Positions 35,516-44,551 of a stretch of 64,000 bases of DNA are shown here, one piece after another (the stretch's first letter is position 1; the number at the start of each line of letters is the position of its first letter). A program made the position numbers and the translations under genes. This DNA is from Pseudomonas fluorescens (GTDB lineage Bacteria > Pseudomonadota > Gammaproteobacteria > Pseudomonadales > Pseudomonadaceae). Location of the stretch: the NCBI RefSeq assembly GCF_001648775.1, contig NZ_LVEJ01000018.1, forward strand, positions 117,403 through 181,402, given 5' to 3'. The notes below the pieces were generated by a model. That model made no database searches. It was not told the origin of the DNA and worked only from the letters and a program-made list of their open reading frames with translations.

Positions 35516-37567
35516 TTACTTGATGCGTTGACCCGGCTTGGCGCCGCTGTCGGGGCTCAGCAGGTAAATCTCTTCACCGCCAGGGCCCGCTGCCATCACC
35601 ATGCCTTCGGAGATACCGAACTTCATTTTCCGTGGCTTGAGGTTGGCGATCATCATGGTCAGGCGACCGTCGAGTCTGGACGGATCCGGATAAGCGCTCT
35701 TGATCCCGGAGAACACGTTGCGTTGCTCGTCACCGATGTCGAGGGTCAGGCGCAGCAGCTTGTCAGCACCTTCCACGTGTTCAGCCTTGACGATCAGCGC
35801 GACGCGCAGGTCGATGGCGGCAAAGGCGTCGAAGTCGATTTCCGGCGACAGCGGGTCCTTGGCCAGTTCGCCATTGCCGGCCGGTGCAGCAGCGCCGGTG
35901 TCGGTCTGGCTGGCGGTCAGGTCTTCTTTCGAGGCGTCGCTCATGGCTTGTACTTTTACCGGGTCGATGCGAGTCATCAACGGCTTGAATTCGTTCAACT
36001 GGTGGTTGGCCAGCAGCGTGGTGTGGTCGTTCCAGGTCAGCGGGGCGACGCTGAGGAACGCCTCGGCATCGGCGGCCAGCAGCGGCAACACCGGTTTGAG
36101 GAAAATCACCAGTTGGCGGAACAGGTTGATGGCGGTGGCGCAGATCGCCTGGACTTCAGCCTGTTTGCCTTCCTGCTTGTTCAACGACCATGGTGCCTTG
36201 TCGGCGATCCAGGCGTTGGCGCGGTCGGCCAGGGCCATGGTTTCACGCATGGCGCGGGCGAAGTCGCGGGCTTCATAGGCGTCGGCAATGCTTGGCGCGG
36301 CGGCGAGAAAGGCCTCGGTCAGCTCTGGCGCGGCATTGGTGTCGACCAGCAGGCCGGCGTTGCCTTTCTGGATGAAACCGGCGCAACGGCTGGCGATGTT
36401 GACCACTTTGCCGACCAGGTCGGAGTTGACCTTCTGCACGAAGTCTTCGAGGTTCAGGTCGAGGTCATCGACGCCACGACCGAGTTTGGCCGCGTAGTAG
36501 TAACGCAGGTATTCCGGCGACAGATGATCGAGATAGGTCCGGGCCTTGATGAAGGTGCCGCGCGACTTGGACATCTTCTGGCCGTTGACGGTGAGGTAGC
36601 CGTGCACGTTGATGCCGGTCGGCTTGCGGTAGCCGGCGCCTTCGAGCATGGCTGGCCAGAACAGCGCGTGGAAATTGACGATGTCCTTGCCGATGAAGTG
36701 GTACAGCTCGGCGGTGGAATCCTTGCCCCAGAACGCATCGAAGTCCAGCTCCGGCGTGCGGTCGCAAAGGTTCTTGAAGCTGGCCATGTAGCCGATCGGC
36801 GCGTCCAGCCACACGTAGAAGTACTTGCCCGGCTCGCCCGGAATCTCGAAACCGAAGTACGGCGCATCGCGGGAGATGTCCCACTGTTGCAGGCCGGCGT
36901 CCAGCCATTCGGCGATCTTGTTGGCCACCGCGTCTTGCAGGGTGCCGCTGCGGGTCCAGGCTTGCAGCATTTGCTGGAAGTCCGGCAGTTTGAAGAAGAA
37001 GTGCTGGGAATCCTTGAGCACCGGGGTGGCGCCGGAGATCGCCGACTTCGGATCTTTCAGATCAGTCGGCGCGTAGGTCGCACCGCATTTTTCGCAGTTG
37101 TCGCCGTACTGGTCTTCGGTGCCACATTTAGGGCAGGTGCCCTTGATGAAGCGGTCGGCCAGGAACATTTTCTTTTCCGGGTCGAAGTACTGGGTGATCG
37201 AGCGCTGGGCGATGTGCCCGGCATCACGCAGTTTCAGGTAGATCTGGCTCGACAGCTCACGGTTTTCTTCGGCGTGAGTGGAGTGGAAGTTGTCGAAATC
37301 AACCAGGAACTCGGCAAAGTCGGCGCTGTGTTCAGCCTGCACGTTGGCGATCAGTTGTTCCGGGGTGATGCCTTCCTTTTCTGCACGCAGCATGATCGCC
37401 GAACCGTGGGCGTCGTCGGCGCAGACATAAATGCATTGATTGCCGCGATGCTTCTGGAAGCGCACCCACATATCGGTCTGGATATATTCCAGCATATGGC
37501 CAAGGTGAATCGAACCGTTGGCGTAGGGCAGGGCGCTGGTGACGAGGATCTTGCGTGGTTCGGACAT
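35516..37567 (-). CDS. metG: Methionyl-tRNA synthetase
   Basis: A 683-residue class I synthetase of the long bacterial type. HIGH motif is HLGH at 21-24, the zinc knuckle is CPKCGTEDQYGDNCEKCG, the KMSKS motif is intact (GQKMSKSRGTF), and a C-terminal tRNA-binding (Trbp111-like) domain occupies about 580-683. Divergent from mrp, as in P. aeruginosa. Confidence 0.97.
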   Translation of the reverse strand: MSEPRKILVTSALPYANGSIHLGHMLEYIQTDMWVRFQKHRGNQCIYVCADDAHGSAIMLRAEKEGITPEQLIANVQAEHSADFAEFLVDFDNFHSTHAEENRELSSQIYLKLRDAGHIAQRSITQYFDPEKKMFLADRFIKGTCPKCGTEDQYGDNCEKCGATYAPTDLKDPKSAISGATPVLKDSQHFFFKLPDFQQMLQAWTRSGTLQDAVANKIAEWLDAGLQQWDISRDAPYFGFEIPGEPGKYFYVWLDAPIGYMASFKNLCDRTPELDFDAFWGKDSTAELYHFIGKDIVNFHALFWPAMLEGAGYRKPTGINVHGYLTVNGQKMSKSRGTFIKARTYLDHLSPEYLRYYYAAKLGRGVDDLDLNLEDFVQKVNSDLVGKVVNIASRCAGFIQKGNAGLLVDTNAAPELTEAFLAAAPSIADAYEARDFARAMRETMALADRANAWIADKAPWSLNKQEGKQAEVQAICATAINLFRQLVIFLKPVLPLLAADAEAFLSVAPLTWNDHTTLLANHQLNEFKPLMTRIDPVKVQAMSDASKEDLTASQTDTGAAAPAGNGELAKDPLSPEIDFDAFAAIDLRVALIVKAEHVEGADKLLRLTLDIGDEQRNVFSGIKSAYPDPSRLDGRLTMMIANLKPRKMKFGISEGMVMAAGPGGEEIYLLSPDSGAKPGQRIK

Positions 37568-37722
37568 GTGGGGCTTCGCTACTTGATGAAACGGAGGTCG
37601 GCCACTATAAAGCGCCGTGCAAGATATTTCACCCCTGCAAATCGTTGCCGGGCATGCCGTCCGGAGTATAGAAGGGGTAGGATACCCGCCATCTTTTCCC
37701 AGTCTTGTTATCGGAGTTGCCC

Positions 37723-38817
37723 ATGAGTGCCGTCACTCGCGCAGCGGTGGAAGCCGTCCTCAGCCAATACACCGACCCTTACCTGAACCAGGATCCGGTC
37801 AGCGCCGGATGCGTGAAAAACATCGAGATCGTCGGTGACCGCGTCAATGTACAGCTGGAAATCGGTTATGCCGCCGGCCTGTTCAAGAGTGGTTGGGCGC
37901 AAATGCTGCAACTGGCCATCGAAAACCTCGAGGGTGTGACTGCGGCAAAAGTCGAAATCAACACCGTGATCGCCGCGCATAAGGCTCAGGCGCAGATTCC
38001 CGGGCTGGCCAACGTCAAGAACGTGGTTGCCGTGGCCTCCGGCAAGGGTGGCGTGGGCAAGTCGACCACCGCCGCCAACCTGGCACTGGCCCTGGCCCGT
38101 GAAGGCGCCAAGGTCGGCATTCTCGACGCCGATATTTACGGCCCGAGCCAAGGCATCATGTTCGGCATCCCCGAGCGCACCCGTCCCGAGGTCAAGGATC
38201 AGAAGTGGTTCGTGCCGCTCAAGGCGCATGGCGTTGAAGTCATGTCGATGGCGTTCCTGACCGATGACAACACGCCGATGGTCTGGCGCGGGCCGATGGT
38301 CTCCGGCGCGCTGCTGCAACTGGTCACGCAAACCGCGTGGGGCGATCTGGATTATCTGGTGATCGACATGCCGCCAGGCACTGGCGACATCCAGCTGACC
38401 CTGGCGCAAAAAGTCCCGGTAGCCGGTGCGGTCATCGTCACCACGCCACAGGATCTGGCTTTGCTCGACGCGCGCAAAGGTGTGGAAATGTTCCGCAAGG
38501 TCAACATTCCGGTGCTGGGCGTGGTGGAAAACATGGCCGTGCACATCTGCTCGAACTGCGGGCATGCCGAGCATCTGTTCGGTGAGGGCGGGGGCGAGAA
38601 ACTGGCGACGCAGTACGGCGTTGAACTGCTGGCCTCGCTGCCGCTGTCGATGCTGATCCGCGAGCAGGCCGACGGCGGCAAGCCAACGGTCATCGCCGAG
38701 CCGGACAGCCAGATTGCCATGGTCTATCAGGAACTGGCCCGCCACGTCGGCGCGCGGATTGTGTTGCAGGAAGCGGCGACACCGGCGATGCCGAACATCA
38801 CCATCAGCGACGATTAA
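37723..38817 (+). CDS. apbC: Iron-sulfur cluster carrier ApbC/Mrp
   Basis: A 364-residue P-loop ATPase: N-terminal MIP18/DUF59-like domain (residues about 1-90) then the Mrp ATPase with deviant Walker A GKGGVGKS at 107-114, DMPPGTGD, and the cluster-binding CSNC motif (HICSNCGH). It carries [4Fe-4S] clusters to target enzymes. Start at 37723 after GGAG; the frame start 18 bases earlier is less likely. Confidence 0.94.
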   Translation: MSAVTRAAVEAVLSQYTDPYLNQDPVSAGCVKNIEIVGDRVNVQLEIGYAAGLFKSGWAQMLQLAIENLEGVTAAKVEINTVIAAHKAQAQIPGLANVKNVVAVASGKGGVGKSTTAANLALALAREGAKVGILDADIYGPSQGIMFGIPERTRPEVKDQKWFVPLKAHGVEVMSMAFLTDDNTPMVWRGPMVSGALLQLVTQTAWGDLDYLVIDMPPGTGDIQLTLAQKVPVAGAVIVTTPQDLALLDARKGVEMFRKVNIPVLGVVENMAVHICSNCGHAEHLFGEGGGEKLATQYGVELLASLPLSMLIREQADGGKPTVIAEPDSQIAMVYQELARHVGARIVLQEAATPAMPNITISDD

Positions 38818-38840
38818 TCACCTGAAACACTGATAACCCT

Positions 38841-38928
38841 GTGGGAGCGAGCTTGCTCGCGAACGCGGAGTGTCATTCAACCTATCAGTTGTCTGATGCG
38901 ACGCCTTCGCGAGCAAGCTCGCTCCCAC
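38841..38928. repeat. REP pair, GCTTGCTCGC variant
   Basis: Facing copies at 38841-38863 (GTGGGAGCGAGCTTGCTC...) and 38906-38928 (TTCGCGAGCAAGCTCGC...). The spacer, including TGTCATTCAACCTAT and GTTGT, is close to that of the pair at 43483-43570. Confidence 0.88.
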
Positions 38929-38946
38929 AGTGGTTTGCGGTGTGGG

Positions 38947-39705
38947 TCAGATACGCAACCCGCCATCCATCTCCAGAATCCGCCCGGTGTAATAGTCGTT
39001 TTCGAAGATATACGCCGCCGAATGGGCGATCTCTTCCGGCTTGCCCATACGCTTGAGCGGAATCCCCGAAGTCATCTTCTCCAGCGCTTCCGGCTTCATG
39101 CTCAGGGTCATCTCGGTTTCAATGAAGCCCGGCGCAATGCCCGCCACGCGAATGCCGTATCGCGCCAGTTCCTTGGCCCATGTCACCGTCGCCGCCGCCA
39201 CGCCAGCCTTGGCCGCGGAATAGTTGGTCTGGCCAACGTTGCCGGCACGCGAAATCGACGAAATGTTGATGATCGCGCCGCTGTTCTTCAGCTCGACCAT
39301 TTTCGCCGCGACTTCGCGGGTGCAGAGGAACACGCCGGTCAGGTTGACGTCGATCACCGCCTGCCACTGTGCCAGGCTCATCTTGCTCATCTCGCCGTCC
39401 TTGACCTTCAGCAGCAGGCCATCACGGAGGATCCCGGCGTTGTTGATCAGGCCGTGGATCGCGCCGAAGTCGGCGGCGACCTGAGCGACCATGTGCTCGA
39501 CCTGCTCTTCATTGGCGACATTGCACAGATAGCTGCGCGCCTCGACGCCTTTGGCTTTGCACGCCGCGACCGCGTCGTCGAGCTTTTCCTGATTGAGGTC
39601 GACCAGCGCCAGCTTCGCGCCCTTGCCGGCGAAATACTCGGCCATCGAACGGCCCAAACCCTGGCAACCGCCGGTGATAATGATTACTTTGTCGTTGAGT
39701 TGCAT
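38947..39705 (-). CDS. Short-chain dehydrogenase/reductase, FabG-like
   Basis: A 252-residue classical SDR: cofactor motif TGGCQGLG, NNAG, and the Ser-Tyr-Lys triad in NISSISRAG...NYSAAKAG. A C-terminal EMDGGLRI is typical of 3-oxoacyl-ACP reductase-like members. NADH or NADPH use is not decided by sequence. The ATG at 39705 has GGGG seven bases upstream; the one at 39711 is an alternative. Divergent from the HugZ-like gene. Same neighbour of fxsA-groESL in P. aeruginosa (PA4389, from memory). Confidence 0.88.
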   Translation of the reverse strand: MQLNDKVIIITGGCQGLGRSMAEYFAGKGAKLALVDLNQEKLDDAVAACKAKGVEARSYLCNVANEEQVEHMVAQVAADFGAIHGLINNAGILRDGLLLKVKDGEMSKMSLAQWQAVIDVNLTGVFLCTREVAAKMVELKNSGAIINISSISRAGNVGQTNYSAAKAGVAAATVTWAKELARYGIRVAGIAPGFIETEMTLSMKPEALEKMTSGIPLKRMGKPEEIAHSAAYIFENDYYTGRILEMDGGLRI

Positions 39706-39869
39706 TCGCATGCCCCGATAGCAGGTCTGAGTAGTTTTTGTTTTCAGCGACTCCCGATCTGCACCGGCCGTGGCTGGGTTGCACATGAGAATTGCCCGCT
39801 GGCGTGACTGGGACTTGATTCCCGGCGCCTGTCCGTTTTTTCGACGGATTCTATTTAAGGAGTCATAAA

Positions 39870-40601
39870 TTGAGCGTTGAAGTGGCCAAGAATGCCCGAG
39901 AATTGCTTCTCAAGGAATACCGTGGAGTGCTGTCGACTCACTCCAAATCGATGCCCGGTTTTCCTTTTGGCTCCGTGGTGCCGTATTGCCTGGACGAGCA
40001 GGGCCGGCCGCTGATCCTGATCAGCCGCATCGCCCAGCACACCCACAACCTGCAAAAAGACCCGAAATGTTCGCTGCTCGTCGGCGAGCGTGAAGCCGAT
40101 GACGTGCAAGCCGTTGGTCGCCTGACCTATCTGGCGCAAGCACAGAAACTCGAAGACCCCGCGGCCATTGAAGCGGCCGCCGAGCGTTATTACCGCTATT
40201 TCCCGGACTCGCAGAACTACCACAAGGCCCACGATTTCGATTTCTGGGTACTGACCCCGGTGCGCCATCGCTACATCGGCGGTTTCGGCGCGATTCACTG
40301 GGTCGATCAATTGACCCTGCCCAACCCGTTCGCCGGCAAGGCCGAAGTCAGCATGGTCGAGCACATGAACAGCGACCACACCAAAGCCATCGCGCACTAT
40401 GTCGACCTCACCGGCTTGCCGAAAACCGTGCCGGCGCAACTGGCGGGCATCGACACCGAAGGCATGCACCTGCGCATCGGCCAGGCGCTGTACTGGCTGC
40501 CGTTTCCGACCCCTTGTAATACGCCGACACAAGTGCGCGAAGCCTTGGTTTCTCTGGCTCACGCCGAGGTCTGGCCAAAAAATGAGGTGGCCGACGCTTG
40601 A
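39870..40601 (+). CDS. HugZ-like heme utilisation / PNPOx-fold protein
   Basis: A 243-residue protein with an N-terminal split-barrel flavin/heme domain (LLLKEYRGVLSTHSKSMPGFPFGSVVPY) and a C-terminal DUF2470 (MVEHMNSDHTKAIAHYVDL, about 165-240), the architecture of HugZ heme oxygenases and related proteins. Function here is not proven. Translation starts at a TTG (39870) with a strong AAGGAG site seven bases upstream. Confidence 0.82.
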   Translation: MSVEVAKNARELLLKEYRGVLSTHSKSMPGFPFGSVVPYCLDEQGRPLILISRIAQHTHNLQKDPKCSLLVGEREADDVQAVGRLTYLAQAQKLEDPAAIEAAAERYYRYFPDSQNYHKAHDFDFWVLTPVRHRYIGGFGAIHWVDQLTLPNPFAGKAEVSMVEHMNSDHTKAIAHYVDLTGLPKTVPAQLAGIDTEGMHLRIGQALYWLPFPTPCNTPTQVREALVSLAHAEVWPKNEVADA

Positions 40602-40666
40602 ATTCACGAAAGGGCGACGTCATCTAAGGCTTACTGCAAGGCATTTCTTGCGTTGAGGAAACTTTG

Positions 40667-41143
40667 ATGCGCCCTTTTCTGTTGCTCTTTCTGCTGTTTC
40701 CAGTGCTGGAGCTGTTTGTATTCGTCAAAGTGGCAGGCTCTATCGGGTTTTTCCCGGCCCTGCTGCTGATCATTGTCGGCTCGATGTTCGGTGTGTTTGT
40801 GCTGCGCGTCGCCGGTCTGGCCACGGCATTGCGTGCCCGTGAAAGCCTGAACCGCGGCGAACTGCCCGCGCAAACCATGCTCGAAGGGTTGATGCTGGCA
40901 TTGGCCGGCGGTCTGTTGATCCTGCCGGGCTTCATCAGCGATGTGGTCGGTCTGGTCATGCTGCTGCCGATCTCGCGTCGTCTGCTGGCGAATAAAATGC
41001 GTCAGCGCGCCGAAGAACAGGCCATGCGCCAGCGTGCGTTCGCCGATGACCTGCAGCCTCGTGGCGGTCCCGCACCGCGTCAGCCGCTGGGCCGCGAAGG
41101 TGATGTGATCGAAGGCGAGTTCGAACACCGCGACAGCAAGTAA
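40667..41143 (+). CDS. fxsA: FxsA family inner-membrane protein
   Basis: A 158-residue membrane protein with four hydrophobic segments in the first 110 residues (RPFLLLFLLFPVLELFVFVKV first) and a charged C-terminal tail. In E. coli FxsA overproduction relieves exclusion of phage T7 by the F plasmid; its normal role is unknown. ATG at 40667 follows GAGGA. Upstream of groESL with its own terminator between. Confidence 0.9.
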   Translation: MRPFLLLFLLFPVLELFVFVKVAGSIGFFPALLLIIVGSMFGVFVLRVAGLATALRARESLNRGELPAQTMLEGLMLALAGGLLILPGFISDVVGLVMLLPISRRLLANKMRQRAEEQAMRQRAFADDLQPRGGPAPRQPLGREGDVIEGEFEHRDSK

Positions 41144-41154
41144 CTGCTCTCTCT

Positions 41155-41178
41155 ACACGGCACCTTCGGGTGCCGTGT
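41155..41178 (+). terminator. Terminator of fxsA
   Basis: Ten-base perfect stem ACACGGCACC / GGTGCCGTGT with a TTCG tetraloop, followed by a weak T-rich run. Confidence 0.75.
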
Positions 41179-41232
41179 TCGTTTATGGGCTGCTTTTGTG
41201 CAACATATCGGTGAAAAATTTTTCGCCTCGCC

Positions 41233-41260
41233 CTTGTAATAAGCTTATGCGCCCTTATGT
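41233..41260 (+). promoter_or_regulatory. Candidate sigma-32 promoter of groESL
   Basis: CTTGTAA at 41233-41239 and CCCTTATGT at 41252-41260, 12 bases apart, a good approximation of the heat-shock consensus CTTGAAA / CCCCATNT. It lies 144 bases upstream of groES. No CIRCE inverted repeat is seen, so HrcA control is unlikely. Confidence 0.6.
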
Positions 41261-41403
41261 ATCGGTCACCGAAAGGTTTCCGACATTCGAGTCGGACAGA
41301 CTTCCGCGGCTCGCTCGACGAACCGCAACCGGCGCAGGCCGGATTCGTTAAACCCGCCGGGACTACACCGGCCGATGAAAACCACAATTAGGAGAGATCG
41401 ACA

Positions 41404-41697
41404 ATGAAGCTTCGTCCTCTGCATGACCGCGTCGTAATCCGTCGCAGCGAAGAAGAAAAGAAAACCGCTGGCGGTATCGTCCTGCCAGGTTCGGCTGCTG
41501 AAAAAGCCAACCACGGTGTGATCCTCGCTGTAGGCCCGGGCAAAGCTCTGGAAAACGGCGAAGTGCGCGCACTGTCCGTGAAGGAAGGCGACAAGGTTGT
41601 GTTCGGTCCTTACTCCGGCAGCAACACAGTGAAAGTCGACGGCGAAGATCTGCTGGTAATGAGCGAGAACGAAATCCTCGCTGTTATCGAAGGCTGA
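41404..41697 (+). CDS. groES: Co-chaperonin GroES
   Basis: A 97-residue lid of the GroEL cage: KLRPLHDRVVIRR, the mobile loop EEKKTAGGIVLPGSA (about 17-32), and the roof. Complete. Upstream of groEL by 49 bases in one operon. Confidence 0.98.
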   Translation: MKLRPLHDRVVIRRSEEEKKTAGGIVLPGSAAEKANHGVILAVGPGKALENGEVRALSVKEGDKVVFGPYSGSNTVKVDGEDLLVMSENEILAVIEG

Positions 41698-41746
41698 TAC
41701 CCCGCTCATTTTCCCGCTACTACAAAGTATTTAAGGAATATCGATC

Positions 41747-43393
41747 ATGGCTGCTAAAGAAGTTAAGTTCGGCGATGCCGCCCGCTCCAAGATGCTCAAA
41801 GGCGTCAACGTTCTGGCTGACGCGGTAAAAGCGACCCTGGGCCCGAAAGGCCGTAACGTGATCATCGAGAAGAGCTTCGGCGCTCCGACCATCACCAAGG
41901 ACGGCGTTTCCGTCGCCAAAGAAATCGAACTCGAAGACCGTTTCGAAAACATGGGCGCGCAGCTGGTCAAAGACGTTGCCTCCCGTGCCAACGATGACGC
42001 TGGTGACGGTACTACCACCGCTACCGTTCTGGCTCAGTCGATCGTCAACGAAGGCTACAAAGCCGTTGCCGCCGGCATGAACCCGATGGACCTGAAGCGC
42101 GGTATCGACAAGGCGACCATCGCCGTTGTTGCTGAGCTGAAAAAGCTCTCCAAGCCATGCGCTGACACCAAGGCAATCGCTCAGGTCGGTACCATCTCGG
42201 CCAACTCCGACAGCTCCATCGGCGAAATCATTGCCGAAGCCATGGAAAAAGTCGGTAAAGAAGGCGTGATCACCGTTGAAGAAGGCACTGGCCTGGAAAA
42301 CGAACTGTCGGTTGTAGAAGGCATGCAGTTCGACCGTGGCTACCTGTCCCCGTACTTCGTCAACAAGCCGGAAACCATGGTTGCCGAACTGGACAACCCA
42401 CTGGTACTGCTGGTCGACAAAAAGATCTCGAACATCCGCGAAATGCTGCCAGTGCTGGAAGCCGTTGCCAAAGCCGGCCGTCCACTGCTGATCGTTTCCG
42501 AAGACGTTGAAGGCGAAGCCCTGGCGACGCTGGTTGTGAACAACATGCGTGGCATCGTTAAAGTCGCAGCCGTCAAGGCGCCAGGCTTCGGCGACCGTCG
42601 CAAGGCCATGCTGCAGGACATCGCTGTTCTGACCGGCGGTACCGTTATCTCCGAAGAGATCGGCCTGAGCCTGGAAGCTGCCACCCTGGAAAACCTGGGC
42701 AGCGCCAAGCGCGTGACCATCTCCAAGGAAAACACCATCATCGTTGACGGTGCTGGCGTTGCTGGCGACATCGAATCGCGTATCGCTCAGATCCGTGCTC
42801 AGGTTGCCGAAACGTCCTCGGACTACGACCGTGAAAAACTGCAAGAGCGTCTGGCCAAGCTGTCCGGCGGCGTTGCAGTGATCAAGGTTGGCGCTGGTTC
42901 CGAAGTTGAAATGAAAGAGAAGAAAGCCCGCGTTGAAGACGCCCTGCACGCGACCCGTGCAGCCGTTGAAGAAGGCGTGGTACCTGGCGGTGGCGTCGCG
43001 CTGATCCGCGCTCTGGAAGCCCTGACCGAACTGAAAGGCGACAATGCTGATCAGAACGTTGGTATCGCTGTGCTGCGTCGCGCTGTTGAAGCGCCGCTGC
43101 GTCAGATCGTTGCCAACTCCGGTGACGAGCCAAGCGTTGTGGTCGACAAGGTCAAGCAGGGCGGCGGTAACTTCGGTTACAACGCTGCGACTGGCGAATA
43201 CGGCGACATGATCGAAATGGGCATCCTGGATCCTACCAAGGTGACTCGTTCCGCTCTGCAAGCTGCAGCTTCGATCGGTGGTCTGCTCCTGACTACCGAA
43301 GCTGCTGTAGCTGACGCGCCGAAGAAAGACGGCGGCGCTGGCGGTGGCATGCCAGACATGGGCATGGGCGGCATGGGCGGCATGGGCATGTAA
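41747..43393 (+). CDS. groEL: Chaperonin GroEL
   Basis: A 548-residue chaperonin. ATP site GDGTTTATVLA near residue 86, VEEG..., and the C-terminal Gly-Gly-Met tail (GGMGGMGGMGM-like). The codon pattern is strongly biased, as in highly expressed genes. A terminator follows. Confidence 0.99.
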   Translation: MAAKEVKFGDAARSKMLKGVNVLADAVKATLGPKGRNVIIEKSFGAPTITKDGVSVAKEIELEDRFENMGAQLVKDVASRANDDAGDGTTTATVLAQSIVNEGYKAVAAGMNPMDLKRGIDKATIAVVAELKKLSKPCADTKAIAQVGTISANSDSSIGEIIAEAMEKVGKEGVITVEEGTGLENELSVVEGMQFDRGYLSPYFVNKPETMVAELDNPLVLLVDKKISNIREMLPVLEAVAKAGRPLLIVSEDVEGEALATLVVNNMRGIVKVAAVKAPGFGDRRKAMLQDIAVLTGGTVISEEIGLSLEAATLENLGSAKRVTISKENTIIVDGAGVAGDIESRIAQIRAQVAETSSDYDREKLQERLAKLSGGVAVIKVGAGSEVEMKEKKARVEDALHATRAAVEEGVVPGGGVALIRALEALTELKGDNADQNVGIAVLRRAVEAPLRQIVANSGDEPSVVVDKVKQGGGNFGYNAATGEYGDMIEMGILDPTKVTRSALQAAASIGGLLLTTEAAVADAPKKDGGAGGGMPDMGMGGMGGMGM

Positions 43394-43415
43394 GCCTGCC
43401 TTGTCCCTGTAACGC

Positions 43416-43447
43416 AAAACCCCGCTGGCGCGAGTCAGCGGGGTTTT
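43416..43447 (+). terminator. Terminator of groESL
   Basis: Twelve-base stem AAAACCCCGCTG / CAGCGGGGTTTT with an eight-base loop and T-run, 22 bases after groEL. Confidence 0.92.
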
Positions 43448-43482
43448 TTATTGCCCAAATATCAGCATCACCGCAAAAAACT

Positions 43483-43570
43483 GTGGGAGCGAGCTTGCTC
43501 GCGAAGAGGGCGTGTCAGTCAACCTATAGGTTGTTTGACACACTGCATTCGCGAGCAAGCTCGCTCCCAC
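43483..43570. repeat. REP pair, GCTTGCTCGC variant
   Basis: Facing copies at 43483-43505 and 43548-43570, with a 42-base spacer that resembles the one at 38864-38905. Lies between groEL and the convergent PAP2 gene. Confidence 0.88.
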
Positions 43571-43585
43571 ATTGGGTTCTTTGTT

Positions 43586-44329
43586 TCAGGCGCTAACTGG
43601 GTTTGATGCCAATACCGGCTGAACCTTGTCCGCCGGGCGATACAGCACCCAGTAATACGACCCCAGACAAATCAGCCAGCAGAAAATCGCCGTCCACACG
43701 TTGTGCGAAAAGAAGTGCGCACCCTGCATCATCCGGCTGATCGAAAACACCGAACCCAATGCAAAGGCAAAGATAAACGCCTGACGCGCCAGACGCGGCC
43801 GGCGATCGCGCAGCACAAAGAACAGCGCAAACAAGGTGAAACCGGTGGCCGCATGACCACCGGGCCAGCAACGGCCGGGCTTGTCGGTCTGCGGTCGATG
43901 CTCCATCAACTTGCTGTAGGTTTCATGGCCGCCGAACTGCTCCAGGCTCCACGGACATTGCACCGCAGTCACCGCTTTCACCGGCGTGACGAACGAAGTG
44001 GCGAGGCCCAGCGAGAGCACCAGACAGCCCAGTTCCCTTTTGAAGGGTTTAAGTCTGTCGACGAAGAACGCGCCGATGAAGCCGAGAATGGCAAACACCG
44101 AAAACGCGATGACTACCTGTTTGGCCCGGTCATGCAAGATATCTTCGAGGAAGTAACTGTGTCGTCCGATAAAGTCGCCGGCGACCGGGTCATAAAAAAG
44201 TCTGGCCAGATCCATGTCCAGATCGGTCAGTTCAAGCAGCACCAGAATAATCGCCGCGACGGCGGGTATTCCCAGGCACAACCAGAAATTCAGTGGCCTT
44301 GAAACGGGGCGGGCAGAAGTCGACGCCAT
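43586..44329 (-). CDS. PAP2-family membrane phosphatase
   Basis: A 247-residue inner-membrane protein with about six helices. The PAP2 signature is present in variant form: GRCWPGGHAATGF (PSGH replaced by PGGH) and SRMMQGAHFFSHNVWTA (SRx5H...). Members dephosphorylate lipid pyrophosphates, lipid A or phosphatidic acid in the outer leaflet. It is divergent from colR and a ColR-type box lies 90 bases upstream, so an envelope-remodelling role under ColRS is plausible. ATG at 44329 follows AAGGAA. Confidence 0.82.
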   Translation of the reverse strand: MASTSARPVSRPLNFWLCLGIPAVAAIILVLLELTDLDMDLARLFYDPVAGDFIGRHSYFLEDILHDRAKQVVIAFSVFAILGFIGAFFVDRLKPFKRELGCLVLSLGLATSFVTPVKAVTAVQCPWSLEQFGGHETYSKLMEHRPQTDKPGRCWPGGHAATGFTLFALFFVLRDRRPRLARQAFIFAFALGSVFSISRMMQGAHFFSHNVWTAIFCWLICLGSYYWVLYRPADKVQPVLASNPVSA

Positions 44330-44418
44330 GGGCAATTCCTTGGTCGGTAGATAGGTTCTGAAAAAGCGCAAACCCGCAGAGTCTGCGCGCGCTCGCGTCG
44401 CTGAATTGTTAATCGAAA

Positions 44419-44434
44419 GTGAAAAAAACGTTGG
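44419..44434 (-). promoter_or_regulatory. Candidate ColR box upstream of PAP2
   Basis: On the minus strand the 16 bases CCAACGTTTTTTTCAC fit fully the ColR consensus (T/C)(T/C)NA(C/G)NN(T/C)TTTTTCAC as I recall it from P. putida. Oriented toward the PAP2 gene. Confidence 0.6.
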
Positions 44435-44551
44435 CAGGAACAATGAACGGTTTTCTCGCGAAACAACCCAACGCACGCCTAGCCGTGAGCCACACTTGGC
44501 CGTAAGCTGCGCGGGCCAAGACGGCCGTTACCCCGTACGGAGGAGGTGCCC

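Noticed and set aside
35444..37726. 760-codon open frame opposite metG
   Set aside because: Shadow of metG; the metG protein has all class I synthetase motifs.
41720..43417. 565-codon open frame on the minus strand across groEL
   Set aside because: It is the antisense shadow of groEL, caused by its strong codon bias; no start site, no family match, and groEL is certain.
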